NCBI GenBank assembly: GCA_947496235.1
Contig: CANMCE010000004.1
Coordinates: 186,001 to 250,000 of the forward strand
Source: an uncultured Glaciecola sp.
GTDB taxonomy: Bacteria; Pseudomonadota; Gammaproteobacteria; Enterobacterales; Alteromonadaceae
DNA length: 64,000 nt
Direction: 5' to 3'
Shown here one piece after another: positions 37,386 through 46,601 of this stretch. The position numbers were made by a program, and so were the translations under genes. Position 1 is the stretch's first letter. Every line of letters starts with the position of its first letter. Below the pieces are notes generated by a model. That model saw nothing but the letters and a program-made list of their open reading frames with translations. It had not been told where the DNA came from and did not search any database.

Positions 37386-38655
37386 AGACGCTCTTCCTAA
37401 TATACGACTTAATTGAACTTTGATTTTTATTTGTATGTTGTTTCATTGATATGAAAAAACAAATTAGATAAAGAAACATGTCAACACTGTTATGATTTAA
37501 GATAATAAATCCAATATAATTCACCACAGCTTGTAAAATTAATATAACGAATAGCGTGGTGCTGAGTGAGATATCTCTGTCAAAAATAAAGCTTTGTATT
37601 AATCTAAAAAATGAAAATAACATGATGCCCGCAAGAATTATAAAACCAATAGCCCCAATATTGAGCATAACCTCGTAATATCCGCTATGCGCATTTCCTA
37701 TGAAGCCCCAACGCTCCATAAACCCGCTTACGGCATCACTTGCCCAAAAAGCTCCAAATCCATAGCCAAAGAAAAACTCTTCCATTATATACTTATCAAG
37801 TAATTCCCAGATAATAGTCCTGTTGGTTAAGCCCGGGTCTCTGCCTAACAAACTGAGAATAAATTCATATGCAAGCATTAATGCGTAAACGCAAATGATG
37901 GACAAAATTGCAAGTAAGCCGAACCTTAAAAAGTTTATAGTAGCGTTTTTACCTTTAAATGCTTTAAAAACGAAAAGCATAGTGATACCAGCAACTACTA
38001 AAACTGTTGCAGTCGCAGATCTAGTCATCAGAAGACATAAACTCAGTATAAGAAAACCGTACATTCCCCACTTTTGTTTGTAAAAACCTAAACCGAATAA
38101 CAGAAGTAAGGCATAAGCATAAACTCTAGCCCCGCCGTTTTTATCAAAATACATTCCGGTGAAAGCTCCAGCGCGAATTCCAGAACTAACAAAGGCGCTA
38201 CTCGGGGAAATAACAGCCTCAATTAAACCTATAACGGCTGCGAGCAAAACAGCTATGACAAAAGCTCTTAGCAAGGATTTTGGTGTAAATATTTGCACAA
38301 GACAAAAAGCGGTAAGTACTAGAATTGTAAACGCAATTCCTCTTCGAAATGTAACTGCTGGTGCATATGACCAAGAAACTGAAAGGAAAACCCAAAAAAT
38401 CAAAAGTCCCCAAAGAAAAAATTGCCTTGCAAAGCTATTCAAACTCACAATTCTTGCCTGAAAAATTAATATCAAGCACATAGCAAGTAAAATTATTCCT
38501 AAGATTTGGTTTGATAAAGAACCTGAAGCATTTGCAGCAAAAACGTCATCGCCTCTAGATCCTAGAAACGATGTAACAAAGTTAAGAAAACCCATGTAAT
38601 AAAAAAGCGACATTCCCAAGAACATTCGTTTGAATGTAACGAGCTCTAATTTCAT
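37378..38655 (-). CDS. O-antigen ligase/Wzy-like membrane protein
   Basis: 425 residues, 11-12 membrane segments. The large periplasmic loop lies between GRDPGLTNRTIIWELLDKY and FGAFWASDAVSGFMERWGF, and GNAHSGYYEVMLNIGAIGF carries the conserved His of the Wzy_C/WaaL family. Polymerises repeat units or ligates glycan. One of two such proteins in the locus (the other at 45192). Start overlaps the GT4 gene by 4 bp. Confidence 0.87.
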   Translation of the reverse strand: MKLELVTFKRMFLGMSLFYYMGFLNFVTSFLGSRGDDVFAANASGSLSNQILGIILLAMCLILIFQARIVSLNSFARQFFLWGLLIFWVFLSVSWSYAPAVTFRRGIAFTILVLTAFCLVQIFTPKSLLRAFVIAVLLAAVIGLIEAVISPSSAFVSSGIRAGAFTGMYFDKNGGARVYAYALLLLFGLGFYKQKWGMYGFLILSLCLLMTRSATATVLVVAGITMLFVFKAFKGKNATINFLRFGLLAILSIICVYALMLAYEFILSLLGRDPGLTNRTIIWELLDKYIMEEFFFGYGFGAFWASDAVSGFMERWGFIGNAHSGYYEVMLNIGAIGFIILAGIMLFSFFRLIQSFIFDRDISLSTTLFVILILQAVVNYIGFIILNHNSVDMFLYLICFFISMKQHTNKNQSSIKSYIRKSVYE

Positions 38656-39758
38656 TTTTTACTCACAAGTAGATCTCTGTATGCTTGAGCAGAGTTTTCA
38701 CTGGTAAACTTATCTTTTACTATTTCAGTAGCTTTAGCTGTATCGTATGTTTTAGCTAATGTACTAGCCATCTTACAAGCCAACTCTTCAACATTTTGAT
38801 ACTCCACCAGAGGCGCAATTTCACCATCTTTCAGAATTTCTCTTGCCCCATGAGGACAATCAAACGCAACAACTGGCGTTCCAACCGACATAGCTTCAAC
38901 TATGGCATTGGGGCTTCCTTCAAACCTTGATGACAATACGTATAAATCAGCAGCTTTCATCTCGGCTACGGGGTTGTCAGTGTAACCTGGAAAATCCACG
39001 TCTTCTGTTATTCCTAAACTTTCTGCTTGTTTTTGCAATTGTTCTCTTAATTCACCTTCACCATAAATAATCAATCGACAATCAATGGTTTCTCTTACTC
39101 TAAAAAGCGCATCCAATAACATGTCAAAACCTTTTTGGTAGGCTAAACGACCTACACTAATGATCACTGGTTTTGTTTTATCTTTTAACCATGGGTGAGA
39201 TGGTGGTGCTTTGGATGCTTCTTCGATTTCTTTTGTAATCACTGGGTTAGGTGCTGTTATTACGTCTTTTTGCCTGACCATGGTTGTATCAACCAAATCT
39301 TGCGCTACACCTTGTGAAACTGCTATTACAGGCTTAGGTAACAATCGATAAACTAATGGAGCTAAAAAGTAAGCGGTACGCATTACTGCATTGGTGTTAA
39401 CTTTTTTATCTAACGAAAAGGTGTTGCGTTCACTCACGCTTAATCGCTTAATCCACCCTAAGCTAAAACATACAATTGCTGTTATCACGTTTATGTGGGT
39501 TAACACTGCAAGAATTGCATCGGGTTTTGATTTTTTCAAAGCTCGTCTAAGTGGCCCAAAGGCATTTAACGTTCTGATGCATTTTAATTCTGTTAGGGTT
39601 ACTTTGTCTGATAAAAATGCTTTGTTGGAACCACCTTCAGTAATCAAAATCATTTCGATTTGATCACCGTCTTCGGCCATTTGGTTTGCCAATCTGACCA
39701 TCATTTTTTCTGCGCCACCACCTCGTAAATCATGCAAGACAAGCGTAATTTTATGCAT
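38652..39758 (-). CDS. GT4 glycosyltransferase
   Basis: 368 residues, GT-B fold. LHDLRGGGAEKMMVRLANQM is the N-terminal acceptor-side motif; VISVGRLAYQKGFDMLLDAL and FEGSPNAIVEAMSVGTPVVA (E-x7-E donor-binding region) place it in family 4. Transfers a sugar from a nucleotide donor to the lipid-linked repeat. Overlaps the next GT4 gene by 1 bp and the ligase-like gene by 4 bp. Confidence 0.92.
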   Translation of the reverse strand: MHKITLVLHDLRGGGAEKMMVRLANQMAEDGDQIEMILITEGGSNKAFLSDKVTLTELKCIRTLNAFGPLRRALKKSKPDAILAVLTHINVITAIVCFSLGWIKRLSVSERNTFSLDKKVNTNAVMRTAYFLAPLVYRLLPKPVIAVSQGVAQDLVDTTMVRQKDVITAPNPVITKEIEEASKAPPSHPWLKDKTKPVIISVGRLAYQKGFDMLLDALFRVRETIDCRLIIYGEGELREQLQKQAESLGITEDVDFPGYTDNPVAEMKAADLYVLSSRFEGSPNAIVEAMSVGTPVVAFDCPHGAREILKDGEIAPLVEYQNVEELACKMASTLAKTYDTAKATEIVKDKFTSENSAQAYRDLLVSKK

Positions 39759-40843
39759 TATGCTTTCTCCAACATTGAATGGTAAGCATTGGCAACAGCT
39801 TCAAAAGTGAAATTTGAAACGCCGTTGGCTAAATTTTCTGTTGGCAACTGTTGCCAGTTTAAAATAGCAAAAGATAACGCATTGATATCTAGGTGTTTCA
39901 CTAAAAATCCATTTTCTTCATGTTGAATAATTTCTGCGGGGCCCGTTGGGCAGTCGAATGCAATAACAGGCGTGTTTAGACTGAGCGATTCAATAAGCAC
40001 TGTGGGCATTCCTTCATGCCGAGAACTCAAAATAAAGGCTTGCGCATTTTTAATAGGATAGTAAGGATTTGTTGTAAAGCCCGCAAAGATTACTTTTTCG
40101 GCTATGCCCAAAGAGGCAGCTTGTTGTATAAGTTCGTGTTCATCTTTACCTTCCCCAATAATTACTAAATCAGGTAAATCAGCGTCTTTATTTGCTGCGG
40201 AAGCATAAGCAGGTAATAATAAATCAAAGCCTTTTTGTTCAACTAATCGTCCAATTGCGACAAAATATTTTTTCTCAGGCCACTGTTGATCAGATTTTTC
40301 TGCTTTGAGTAAAATTTCATCGCTAATAACGGCATTGGGAATAAACTCTATGGGCTTTCTTTTGAAAACTACGGCCTGTTTAATTTGGTCTCTTAAAGAC
40401 TTTGACACCCCTACCACTGCCCCATTAAATGCAAATAAAGAATAAAGTAACTTAATTGCGAATGGCGAAAGCTTTTGATCACTTACATCAAAAGCACAGT
40501 GTCGAGTATAAATAACTTTCAGTTTTGGAAATCTTATTTTTGTTAGAAAAGCAAACATGTTGGCTGTTTCAGTAGCACTGATGATGCCCTGAATTTGGTG
40601 CTTTGAGATAAACGCCCAAAGTTTTTCCAATCGTTTATAAAAAGATAACTCTGAGCTAACTCTTTCTGCGGGAAAATCTTCCGCTAATCGCTGAAACCCT
40701 TCTTCGCTCTCTCCAAATCCGTCTAGAACAAAAAAATAAGGATTCTTCCCGACACTTTTAAGTCCGTTTGCTAAATTTGTATGGACTCGCTCTATTCCGC
40801 CACTTTTTACAAAACACTTGTGTAAAAACAAAATATTATCCAT
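39758..40843 (-). CDS. GT4 glycosyltransferase
   Basis: 361 residues, GT-B fold. FLHKCFVKSGGIERVHTNLA at the N terminus, VAIGRLVEQKGFDLLLPAYA and RHEGMPTVLIESLSLNTPV as family-4 motifs. Shares about the same plan as its neighbour, probably an old duplication with a different linkage. It lies 6 bp after the WecG/TagA gene in the same operon. Confidence 0.92.
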   Translation of the reverse strand: MDNILFLHKCFVKSGGIERVHTNLANGLKSVGKNPYFFVLDGFGESEEGFQRLAEDFPAERVSSELSFYKRLEKLWAFISKHQIQGIISATETANMFAFLTKIRFPKLKVIYTRHCAFDVSDQKLSPFAIKLLYSLFAFNGAVVGVSKSLRDQIKQAVVFKRKPIEFIPNAVISDEILLKAEKSDQQWPEKKYFVAIGRLVEQKGFDLLLPAYASAANKDADLPDLVIIGEGKDEHELIQQAASLGIAEKVIFAGFTTNPYYPIKNAQAFILSSRHEGMPTVLIESLSLNTPVIAFDCPTGPAEIIQHEENGFLVKHLDINALSFAILNWQQLPTENLANGVSNFTFEAVANAYHSMLEKA

Positions 40844-40849
40844 AAACTA

Positions 40850-41623
40850 CTAACGCTCAGACTTATATTTATGCTTTAAAACACAATAAATACTATGGGG
40901 GTTTGTTGTAAGGTAACGCCAAAATAATTTTCTAGGCTCTGTTAACATACGATGCAGCCATTCAAGCCCTAGATTTTGCATCCACATCGGCGCTCTAGCA
41001 TAATCTCCGGTGACATAGTTGTAACAACCACCACAGGTAATAATAACCGGTACTTTTAATTTATCTTTGTTTTCGATTACCCACTTTTGCTCTAATGGTT
41101 TTCCTAAACCTACCCACAGAACATCTGCGCCACTTTTATTAATTAACTCAATAACTTCTTCTTCATTTTTATTTAAGAAATAGCCGTTATGAATGCCAGC
41201 TATTAGAAAATTATCGTATTTTTTAGACAGTATCGAAGCACAGCTTTGCACTATCTCTTCTTTTCCACCTAATAGAAAATGTTGCATAGGATTCGGCTGC
41301 ATAGTCGCAACATCGTGAATTGTATCTGTAGTTCCACTGCGCTCTGGAATATTAGGCCCTTTGACCCAAGTCGACATTTTAACAACACTTTGCCCATCAG
41401 CATGGATGATGTCGGCTTGCTTTAGCGCTTCATTGAATTCTATGTCCGAATTCGCCATGGAAATACCATGTCCGTTCGAATCAAAAATAACCACCGGGTT
41501 TGTTCTTTGCCCGTCTCGGTATTCACTGATAGACGAAACCATTATTTCAACTAACTGTTTTCTATCAATACAAGCAGTTGAGACACCGCCAACATCAACG
41601 TTTTGCACGTCACTTAATTTCAT
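40850..41623 (-). CDS. WecG/TagA/CpsF-family glycosyltransferase (GT26)
   Basis: 257 residues. NSDIEFNEALKQADIIHADG (Asp-Gly region), LLGGKEEIV, and VLWVGLGKPLEQKWVIEN are the family motifs. Members add N-acetylmannosamine, glucose or related sugars to lipid-linked primers at an early step. First gene of the minus-strand glycan operon 41623-32951; a 186-bp region separates it from lapG. Confidence 0.92.
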   Translation of the reverse strand: MKLSDVQNVDVGGVSTACIDRKQLVEIMVSSISEYRDGQRTNPVVIFDSNGHGISMANSDIEFNEALKQADIIHADGQSVVKMSTWVKGPNIPERSGTTDTIHDVATMQPNPMQHFLLGGKEEIVQSCASILSKKYDNFLIAGIHNGYFLNKNEEEVIELINKSGADVLWVGLGKPLEQKWVIENKDKLKVPVIITCGGCYNYVTGDYARAPMWMQNLGLEWLHRMLTEPRKLFWRYLTTNPHSIYCVLKHKYKSER

Positions 41624-41809
41624 ACGCCTTGTTTATTCCTTGCTTATTAAGCATTCCCTAAGCGGTTAATTCAAAATTTGAGAATGCTATTGATGATTAC
41701 CAATACAATTCTCAGCTAATTATCCCATAAAACATTAAGTTTTGATGACACAAACCGTTAAATACTTATAACTTTCCATATTTCAATTGCACATTACCAT
41801 ACTTCCAAT

Positions 41810-42463
41810 ATGTTTATAGCTCGACCAGTTAAAATTTTAAGCCTTATTGTGCTTCTGCTCGCGCTAGGAAAGTCGATTTCCGACATCAAGTTTTCCGATA
41901 AATTATATGCCTATGTTGCATCAAAATACGGTAATGCAGCTCATCAACAAGTTAAATATTGGCAATCAATAATTGAACAAAACCGTGCTGCAACTATTGA
42001 AGACAAACTTTTTGAAGTTAATCGCTTTTTTAACAAGGTAAACTTCGTTGATGACTTCTCTCATTGGGGGCAACAAGATTACTGGGCCACGCCAATTGAA
42101 TTTTTAGGCACCTATGCAGGCGACTGTGAAGACTTTGCCATTGCAAAATATTTCACCTTGGTATCCATGGGTGTTCCCAAAGAAAAACTAAGGCTCATGT
42201 ATGTTACAGCAACTCGTCCTGTTCGTCAGCCTCATATGGTGTTAGCTTACTACGATAAAGCAAATTCAATACCATTAGTTTTAGATAATATAAATAAACA
42301 AATTTTGCCAGCATCAAAGCGTCGTGATTTAATCCCTATTTACAGTTTTAACGGTGATGGGCTATGGCTAGCTAAGTCACAAGGCACAGGGCGTAAAATG
42401 CGAGGGAAAAACAACAATAGCATGTGGATCGAACTAAATTCACGTATGCAACAAGGATATTAA
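41810..42463 (+). CDS. lapG: LapG-type periplasmic cysteine protease
   Basis: 217 residues. N-terminal membrane/signal segment (8-22), then the bacterial transglutaminase-like Cys protease domain with Cys106 (GDCEDFA), His142 (QPHMVLAY) and Asp159 (VLDN). LapG cleaves the N terminus of LapA-type giant adhesins when cellular c-di-GMP is low, releasing cells from surfaces. lapD follows after 60 bp. The adhesin and its type I exporter are not in the window. Confidence 0.93.
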   Translation: MFIARPVKILSLIVLLLALGKSISDIKFSDKLYAYVASKYGNAAHQQVKYWQSIIEQNRAATIEDKLFEVNRFFNKVNFVDDFSHWGQQDYWATPIEFLGTYAGDCEDFAIAKYFTLVSMGVPKEKLRLMYVTATRPVRQPHMVLAYYDKANSIPLVLDNINKQILPASKRRDLIPIYSFNGDGLWLAKSQGTGRKMRGKNNNSMWIELNSRMQQGY

Positions 42464-42523
42464 CCATGCATAATATTCATCACTCACAACTTGCACCAAA
42501 AAAAGGCACTCAAGGAGCTAGCG

Positions 42524-44452
42524 ATGTCACTATCTAAACAACTTGGCATTGGCTTTTTTCTCATATTATTACTGATATTTGTTGGTACGCTTTGGCTGAA
42601 TATTCAAAACACCAGAGAATATATAGAGCAGCAATTAGAATCTCATGCCCAAGACACAGCTACCTCATTGGGCTTATCGATTACTCCCTATATAGGCAAT
42701 GACGATGATTTAGCAATAGTAGAAACCATGCAACAAGCGATTTTTGATCGCGGTTATTATCAAAAAATTGTATTAACCGATACTGATGGCAAAGTTTTGG
42801 TTACTATGAGTAATCCAGTGACTTCCGAGCAATTTCCCGACTGGTTCACCTCGTTATTTCCCTTGAATGCACCTGAGGCTGAGACTCAAATTAACGATGG
42901 CTGGAACATTAAAGGGAATTTATTAGTAGTTAGTAATGTGGGTTTAGGTTACCAACAACTGTATGCCAATGCTCAAGGTAGCTTTGTTATATTTATTCTG
43001 GCGTTTTTGCTTACTGGGTTGTTTGTGTGGTTATTAATATCCAAAGTTGTCTCTAAACCTTTGGCTGCAGTGCTTAAACAAGCAGATGAAATTAGTCATC
43101 AAGAATTTAATACCATAAATTTACAACCCAAAACCCCTGAGTTTTCGCGCATAATTCAAGCACTCAATAGAATGTCGAATAAGCTGGCGACTATGTTTGC
43201 ACAAATTACTCGACAAAGTGAAGAGTATCGTCGTTTTGCTTACGTTGATATGACCACAGGCGCTGGTAATCGACGTTCTTTTGAACTGGCAATAATGAAG
43301 CTATTAAGTGACGCGAATAATCATGCGCAGGGGCATTTGTTCTTTATTAAAGCCACCAGCTTAGGCTCTATTCATAAAAGTTTAGGCGGACTGGCGGGTG
43401 ATCAATATTTGGCTTCCCTAGTAAGTCTGATTAAAGAAGTTAGTGCATCTAAGGTACAGCACTTTTCAATTTATCGAATGAATGGCGCTGATATTGCCCT
43501 GATTATCGAAGACATTGACGAAAATACCTCAACCGAAATAGCCTCTGCCATTATTCAAGCGACTAAGCGCATAGAGAAGTCTGAGCATACCTTGGGCGTT
43601 GCCCATGTAGGCGTTACTAAATTCAGTACAGGACAAGAATTAGCAGACTTATTAGAGCAAGCTGATTCAGCGCTTACTAGCGCACTGGAAAATGAAAATC
43701 GTTGGTTCCTAGCCCAAGATAACGCTGTGAACTATTCTAACGAAGTTTGGCGTGAAAAAATAAAAGAGCTATTGGCCCGAGGTTCAGCTGAATTTGTTCA
43801 GCAACCCATAAAACGATGTGCTGATGATGGCATTGAATATCAAGAATGGTTTGCTCGGCTTCCAAATAAAGTGAACAGCATGGGCGTTCCCATGAACCAG
43901 CTTATGCCGGCTTCAATAAAATTGGATTTTGCGACCCAGATTGACAAACTAATTGTGATCAATTTATTAGAGGTGGCTCGTACTAGTGAAGTGGCTATAG
44001 GATTAAATTTATCGCGATTTTCATTGTTAGACGCAGGTTTTTCTCGTTGGTTTTTACACACACTGAACTCTCACAGTGCAATTTGCCCCAAGATAGTGCT
44101 AGAAATACCCGAAAGAGCCTTGGTGCAAGATATCCAATTTATCAAAAATCTGGTGAAAGAGCTTAAATCCCTTGGCATTAAGATAGCAGTTGAACATTTT
44201 GGTGCTCAACTTGCAGGCATTAGTCACTTACGCAATATTATGCCTGATTATTTAAAGATCGATGGTCGATTTATTCGCAACATTGATCAACATTTAGATA
44301 ATCAACTTTTTGTTAATTCTTTAATCGGAATTGCCAAAGGACTTTCCATCAACGTAATCGCTGAAATGGTGGAAACTGAAGGAGAATTGGAATGGCTTAA
44401 AAATGCGGGCGTAGACTTAGTACAAGGATATTTTATAGGTACTCCACAGTAA
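42524..44452 (+). CDS. lapD: LapD-type c-di-GMP receptor with degenerate GGDEF-EAL
   Basis: 642 residues from the ATG at 42524 (AAGGAG upstream). Membrane helix, LapD/MoxY N-terminal periplasmic domain (with GWNIKGNLLVVSN near 125-140), second helix, HAMP, GGDEF and EAL. Both catalytic sites are lost: NGADI in place of GGDEF, EWFARL in place of EAL, and EHFG in place of DDFG. That matches a c-di-GMP receptor which sequesters LapG. It gives adhesion control in the middle of the exopolysaccharide locus. Confidence 0.93.
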   Translation: MSLSKQLGIGFFLILLLIFVGTLWLNIQNTREYIEQQLESHAQDTATSLGLSITPYIGNDDDLAIVETMQQAIFDRGYYQKIVLTDTDGKVLVTMSNPVTSEQFPDWFTSLFPLNAPEAETQINDGWNIKGNLLVVSNVGLGYQQLYANAQGSFVIFILAFLLTGLFVWLLISKVVSKPLAAVLKQADEISHQEFNTINLQPKTPEFSRIIQALNRMSNKLATMFAQITRQSEEYRRFAYVDMTTGAGNRRSFELAIMKLLSDANNHAQGHLFFIKATSLGSIHKSLGGLAGDQYLASLVSLIKEVSASKVQHFSIYRMNGADIALIIEDIDENTSTEIASAIIQATKRIEKSEHTLGVAHVGVTKFSTGQELADLLEQADSALTSALENENRWFLAQDNAVNYSNEVWREKIKELLARGSAEFVQQPIKRCADDGIEYQEWFARLPNKVNSMGVPMNQLMPASIKLDFATQIDKLIVINLLEVARTSEVAIGLNLSRFSLLDAGFSRWFLHTLNSHSAICPKIVLEIPERALVQDIQFIKNLVKELKSLGIKIAVEHFGAQLAGISHLRNIMPDYLKIDGRFIRNIDQHLDNQLFVNSLIGIAKGLSINVIAEMVETEGELEWLKNAGVDLVQGYFIGTPQ

Positions 44453-44533
44453 TCGCTGTTGATTAACTTTTGTACACGGTTTAAAATAGGCCCATAGGAT
44501 TTAAGTAGTTCCCTATAAAACTAAGGACTAAAC

Positions 44534-45133
44534 ATGTTTCGCCGTAATTTTTTGTTGTTTGTATTTGTGATCTTCTCAGGGATTTCTGTTGCTCAAGAGC
44601 CAGTAAGTTCACCGTTTGGAGATCCGTCACAGCCTGGTACTAATTTGCATTCTGAGATACTGGCTAGTATTGAAAATGGCAAACAAGCCCAACCTGCAGT
44701 CAATGACGCTATCGCCTCATCTCTTGAAGAAACTGCGACCATAGTTGATGCAGAATCAAAGTCTATTTTAGCATTTGACTTGCCTCACGCTCAGGCCTTT
44801 TTTCTTGAAATGATCGAGTCTAATAGCCTGTTGGAAGTAATTAAAGTCGTTACTGAGGAATTTCCTGAGAAAGCGGTACAAACAATCACCTTAGGTGTGA
44901 CCTTGTACCCTGACTATGCACAAGAAGTTTATGATGGTGCGGCACTCGCTGGCGTAATGTCACCTGAAGATATTTTGATTGCCGCCATTCAAGCTGGCGC
45001 AAATCCTGCGAACGTGTCTGATGCCACGGCAGCAGGTCCGGCAGCAGGTCCTGATGTAGCAGTTACTCCCCTAGGAGCGGGCGTTGGCGCTGGTGGAACC
45101 GGAGGCGGAGATACAACAGCCTCGACTAATTAA
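44534..45133 (+). CDS. hypothetical secreted protein with Gly/Ala-rich tail
   Basis: 199 residues. Signal peptide ends SVAQ; the mature part is helical and acidic (IASSLEETATIVDAESKSIL, VIKVVTEEFPEKAVQTI). The last 40 residues are Ala/Gly/Pro/Thr-rich (AAGPAAGPD, GAGVGAGGTGGGD). No enzyme motif. Follows lapGD and has its own terminator. May be a structural or adaptor protein of the secretion or polysaccharide machinery; no family recognised. Confidence 0.65.
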   Translation: MFRRNFLLFVFVIFSGISVAQEPVSSPFGDPSQPGTNLHSEILASIENGKQAQPAVNDAIASSLEETATIVDAESKSILAFDLPHAQAFFLEMIESNSLLEVIKVVTEEFPEKAVQTITLGVTLYPDYAQEVYDGAALAGVMSPEDILIAAIQAGANPANVSDATAAGPAAGPDVAVTPLGAGVGAGGTGGGDTTASTN

Positions 45134-45149
45134 TAAGATAATGTAAACT

Positions 45150-45177
45150 AAGCCCCTACGAATAGGGGCTTTTTTTT
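45150..45177 (+). terminator. rho-independent terminator
   Basis: AAGCCCCTA, CGAA loop, TAGGGGCTT, then T7. Ends the lapG-lapD-secreted protein transcript; the next gene starts only 15 bp later, so it either has a promoter in the hairpin region or depends on readthrough. Confidence 0.92.
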
Positions 45178-45191
45178 GGACATACATTTAC

Positions 45192-46601
45192 GTGGTAGCT
45201 AACACAAATTCATCGGACGACTTTTTAAAACTACCGTTTTATTTTTTACTCGCTATTCTATTCTTACTCCCTATCCCTTTAGGCGCAAACAGACCCTGGG
45301 CATGGAGTTTTTTTGAGTTAGCCATTTTTGCACTTAGCTTCTTAGTTGCCTGGAAACTCCGAGGCAACAAGTTCGCTGGCATGCACAAATATGTCAGCAT
45401 GTTAATCATGTGGATGGTTTTTATTGGAATTGCCGTTATTCAGATCGTTAGTTTACCTGACGTTTTAGTTTCTACTTTATCTCCCCAATCATATGAGTTT
45501 TATGCGATGGCTAACGCCACATCCAAATACTTGTCCATCGATGTTGGTCAGAGCACAATAAATTTCATAAAGTTATTAAGCTTGTTTTGTTTACTCTGTC
45601 TTATACTACAATTAATTAATTCAGAAAATCGATTACGCCTTCTTCTTCTAACAATAGTAGCAAGTGGAACATTTCAAGCTATTTATGGCAGCTTGGAAAT
45701 TTTATTAGGGCTTGATAGCAGTTTAATATTTGGCTTAGAGATTGATAACAGAGCGAGTGGTAGCTTTGTATATCACAATCATTTTGCTAACTTTTTAATG
45801 CTATGCTTGGCAGCTGGCGTGGGGCTAATTGTTACAGCGTTGGAAAAAGAGAAATCCTCATCGCCTAAAGATTTTATGCGCAGTTTTGCCATTAGCATGT
45901 TAAGTAGCAAGGCTATTATTAGAATTTGCCTTGCAGTAATGGTTATTGGTCTCGTAATGTCACGCTCAAGAATGGGCAATACTGCATTTTTTGCTTCTAT
46001 GGCAATTACAGGGCTATTGGCGCTAGTACTCATTCGCAATCGCAGTCAAGGGTTATTTATTTTAGTTGTGAGTATGTTTATCATAGATCTATTGATTGTT
46101 AGCGCATACTTTGGCTTAGAAAGAGTTAAGCAGCGACTTGAACAGACAAGTCTTGACCAAGAAACTCGCGATGAAATTATTCGAGAAGCTATGCCTATTG
46201 TTCAAGACTTTCCTTGGTTTGGTACCGGAGGCGGGAGTTTTTATTCTGTTTTTCCAGGATATCAACAGTCGAACTTTTCCTTATTCTATGACCATGCTCA
46301 CAATGACTATCTGCAATTTGTGATTGAATACGGTCTTTTAGGTACATTAATTCTTTGTGGTATTACCGCTTTTGCTTTATATAAAAGCCTAAGAGCAATG
46401 TACAAACGAAAGAATTCAATTTTCAAAGGGGTTGGCTTTGCTTCTTGTATGGCTATTTTAGGCATGGGACTGCATATGACCGTAGATTTTCCGCTCCAAG
46501 GATACGCTAATGCTTGCTATTTCGTTGTCTTTATCGGTTTGGCAATGATTTCCAACGGCTTAAAATTGAGAATGGGTATAAATAAGATTATTCACAACTA
46601 A
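45192..46601 (+). CDS. O-antigen ligase/Wzy-family membrane protein
   Basis: 469 residues from a GTG. About 12 membrane segments; periplasmic loop with YDHAHNDYLQFVIEYGLLGT, the HAHND/HNxYL signature of the Wzy_C family. Second Wzy-like protein of the locus, possibly the true polymerase, with the other as ligase or specific for a second glycan. Its last 14 bp overlap the end of the convergent vpsP gene. Ribosome site upstream is weak and close to the terminator. Confidence 0.87.
   Translation: MVANTNSSDDFLKLPFYFLLAILFLLPIPLGANRPWAWSFFELAIFALSFLVAWKLRGNKFAGMHKYVSMLIMWMVFIGIAVIQIVSLPDVLVSTLSPQSYEFYAMANATSKYLSIDVGQSTINFIKLLSLFCLLCLILQLINSENRLRLLLLTIVASGTFQAIYGSLEILLGLDSSLIFGLEIDNRASGSFVYHNHFANFLMLCLAAGVGLIVTALEKEKSSSPKDFMRSFAISMLSSKAIIRICLAVMVIGLVMSRSRMGNTAFFASMAITGLLALVLIRNRSQGLFILVVSMFIIDLLIVSAYFGLERVKQRLEQTSLDQETRDEIIREAMPIVQDFPWFGTGGGSFYSVFPGYQQSNFSLFYDHAHNDYLQFVIEYGLLGTLILCGITAFALYKSLRAMYKRKNSIFKGVGFASCMAILGMGLHMTVDFPLQGYANACYFVVFIGLAMISNGLKLRMGINKIIHN

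Noticed and set aside
41650-41710. AGCATTC/GAATGCT and TGAGAAT/ATTCTCA inverted repeats between wecG and lapG
   Set aside because: Short arms in AT-rich DNA with wide spacing; not distinguishable from chance.
44478-44491. GG-N10-GC spacing upstream of the secreted protein gene, like a sigma-54 promoter
   Set aside because: The flanking bases (CGGTTT and AGGC) match neither TGGCAC nor TTGC, so the spacing alone is chance.
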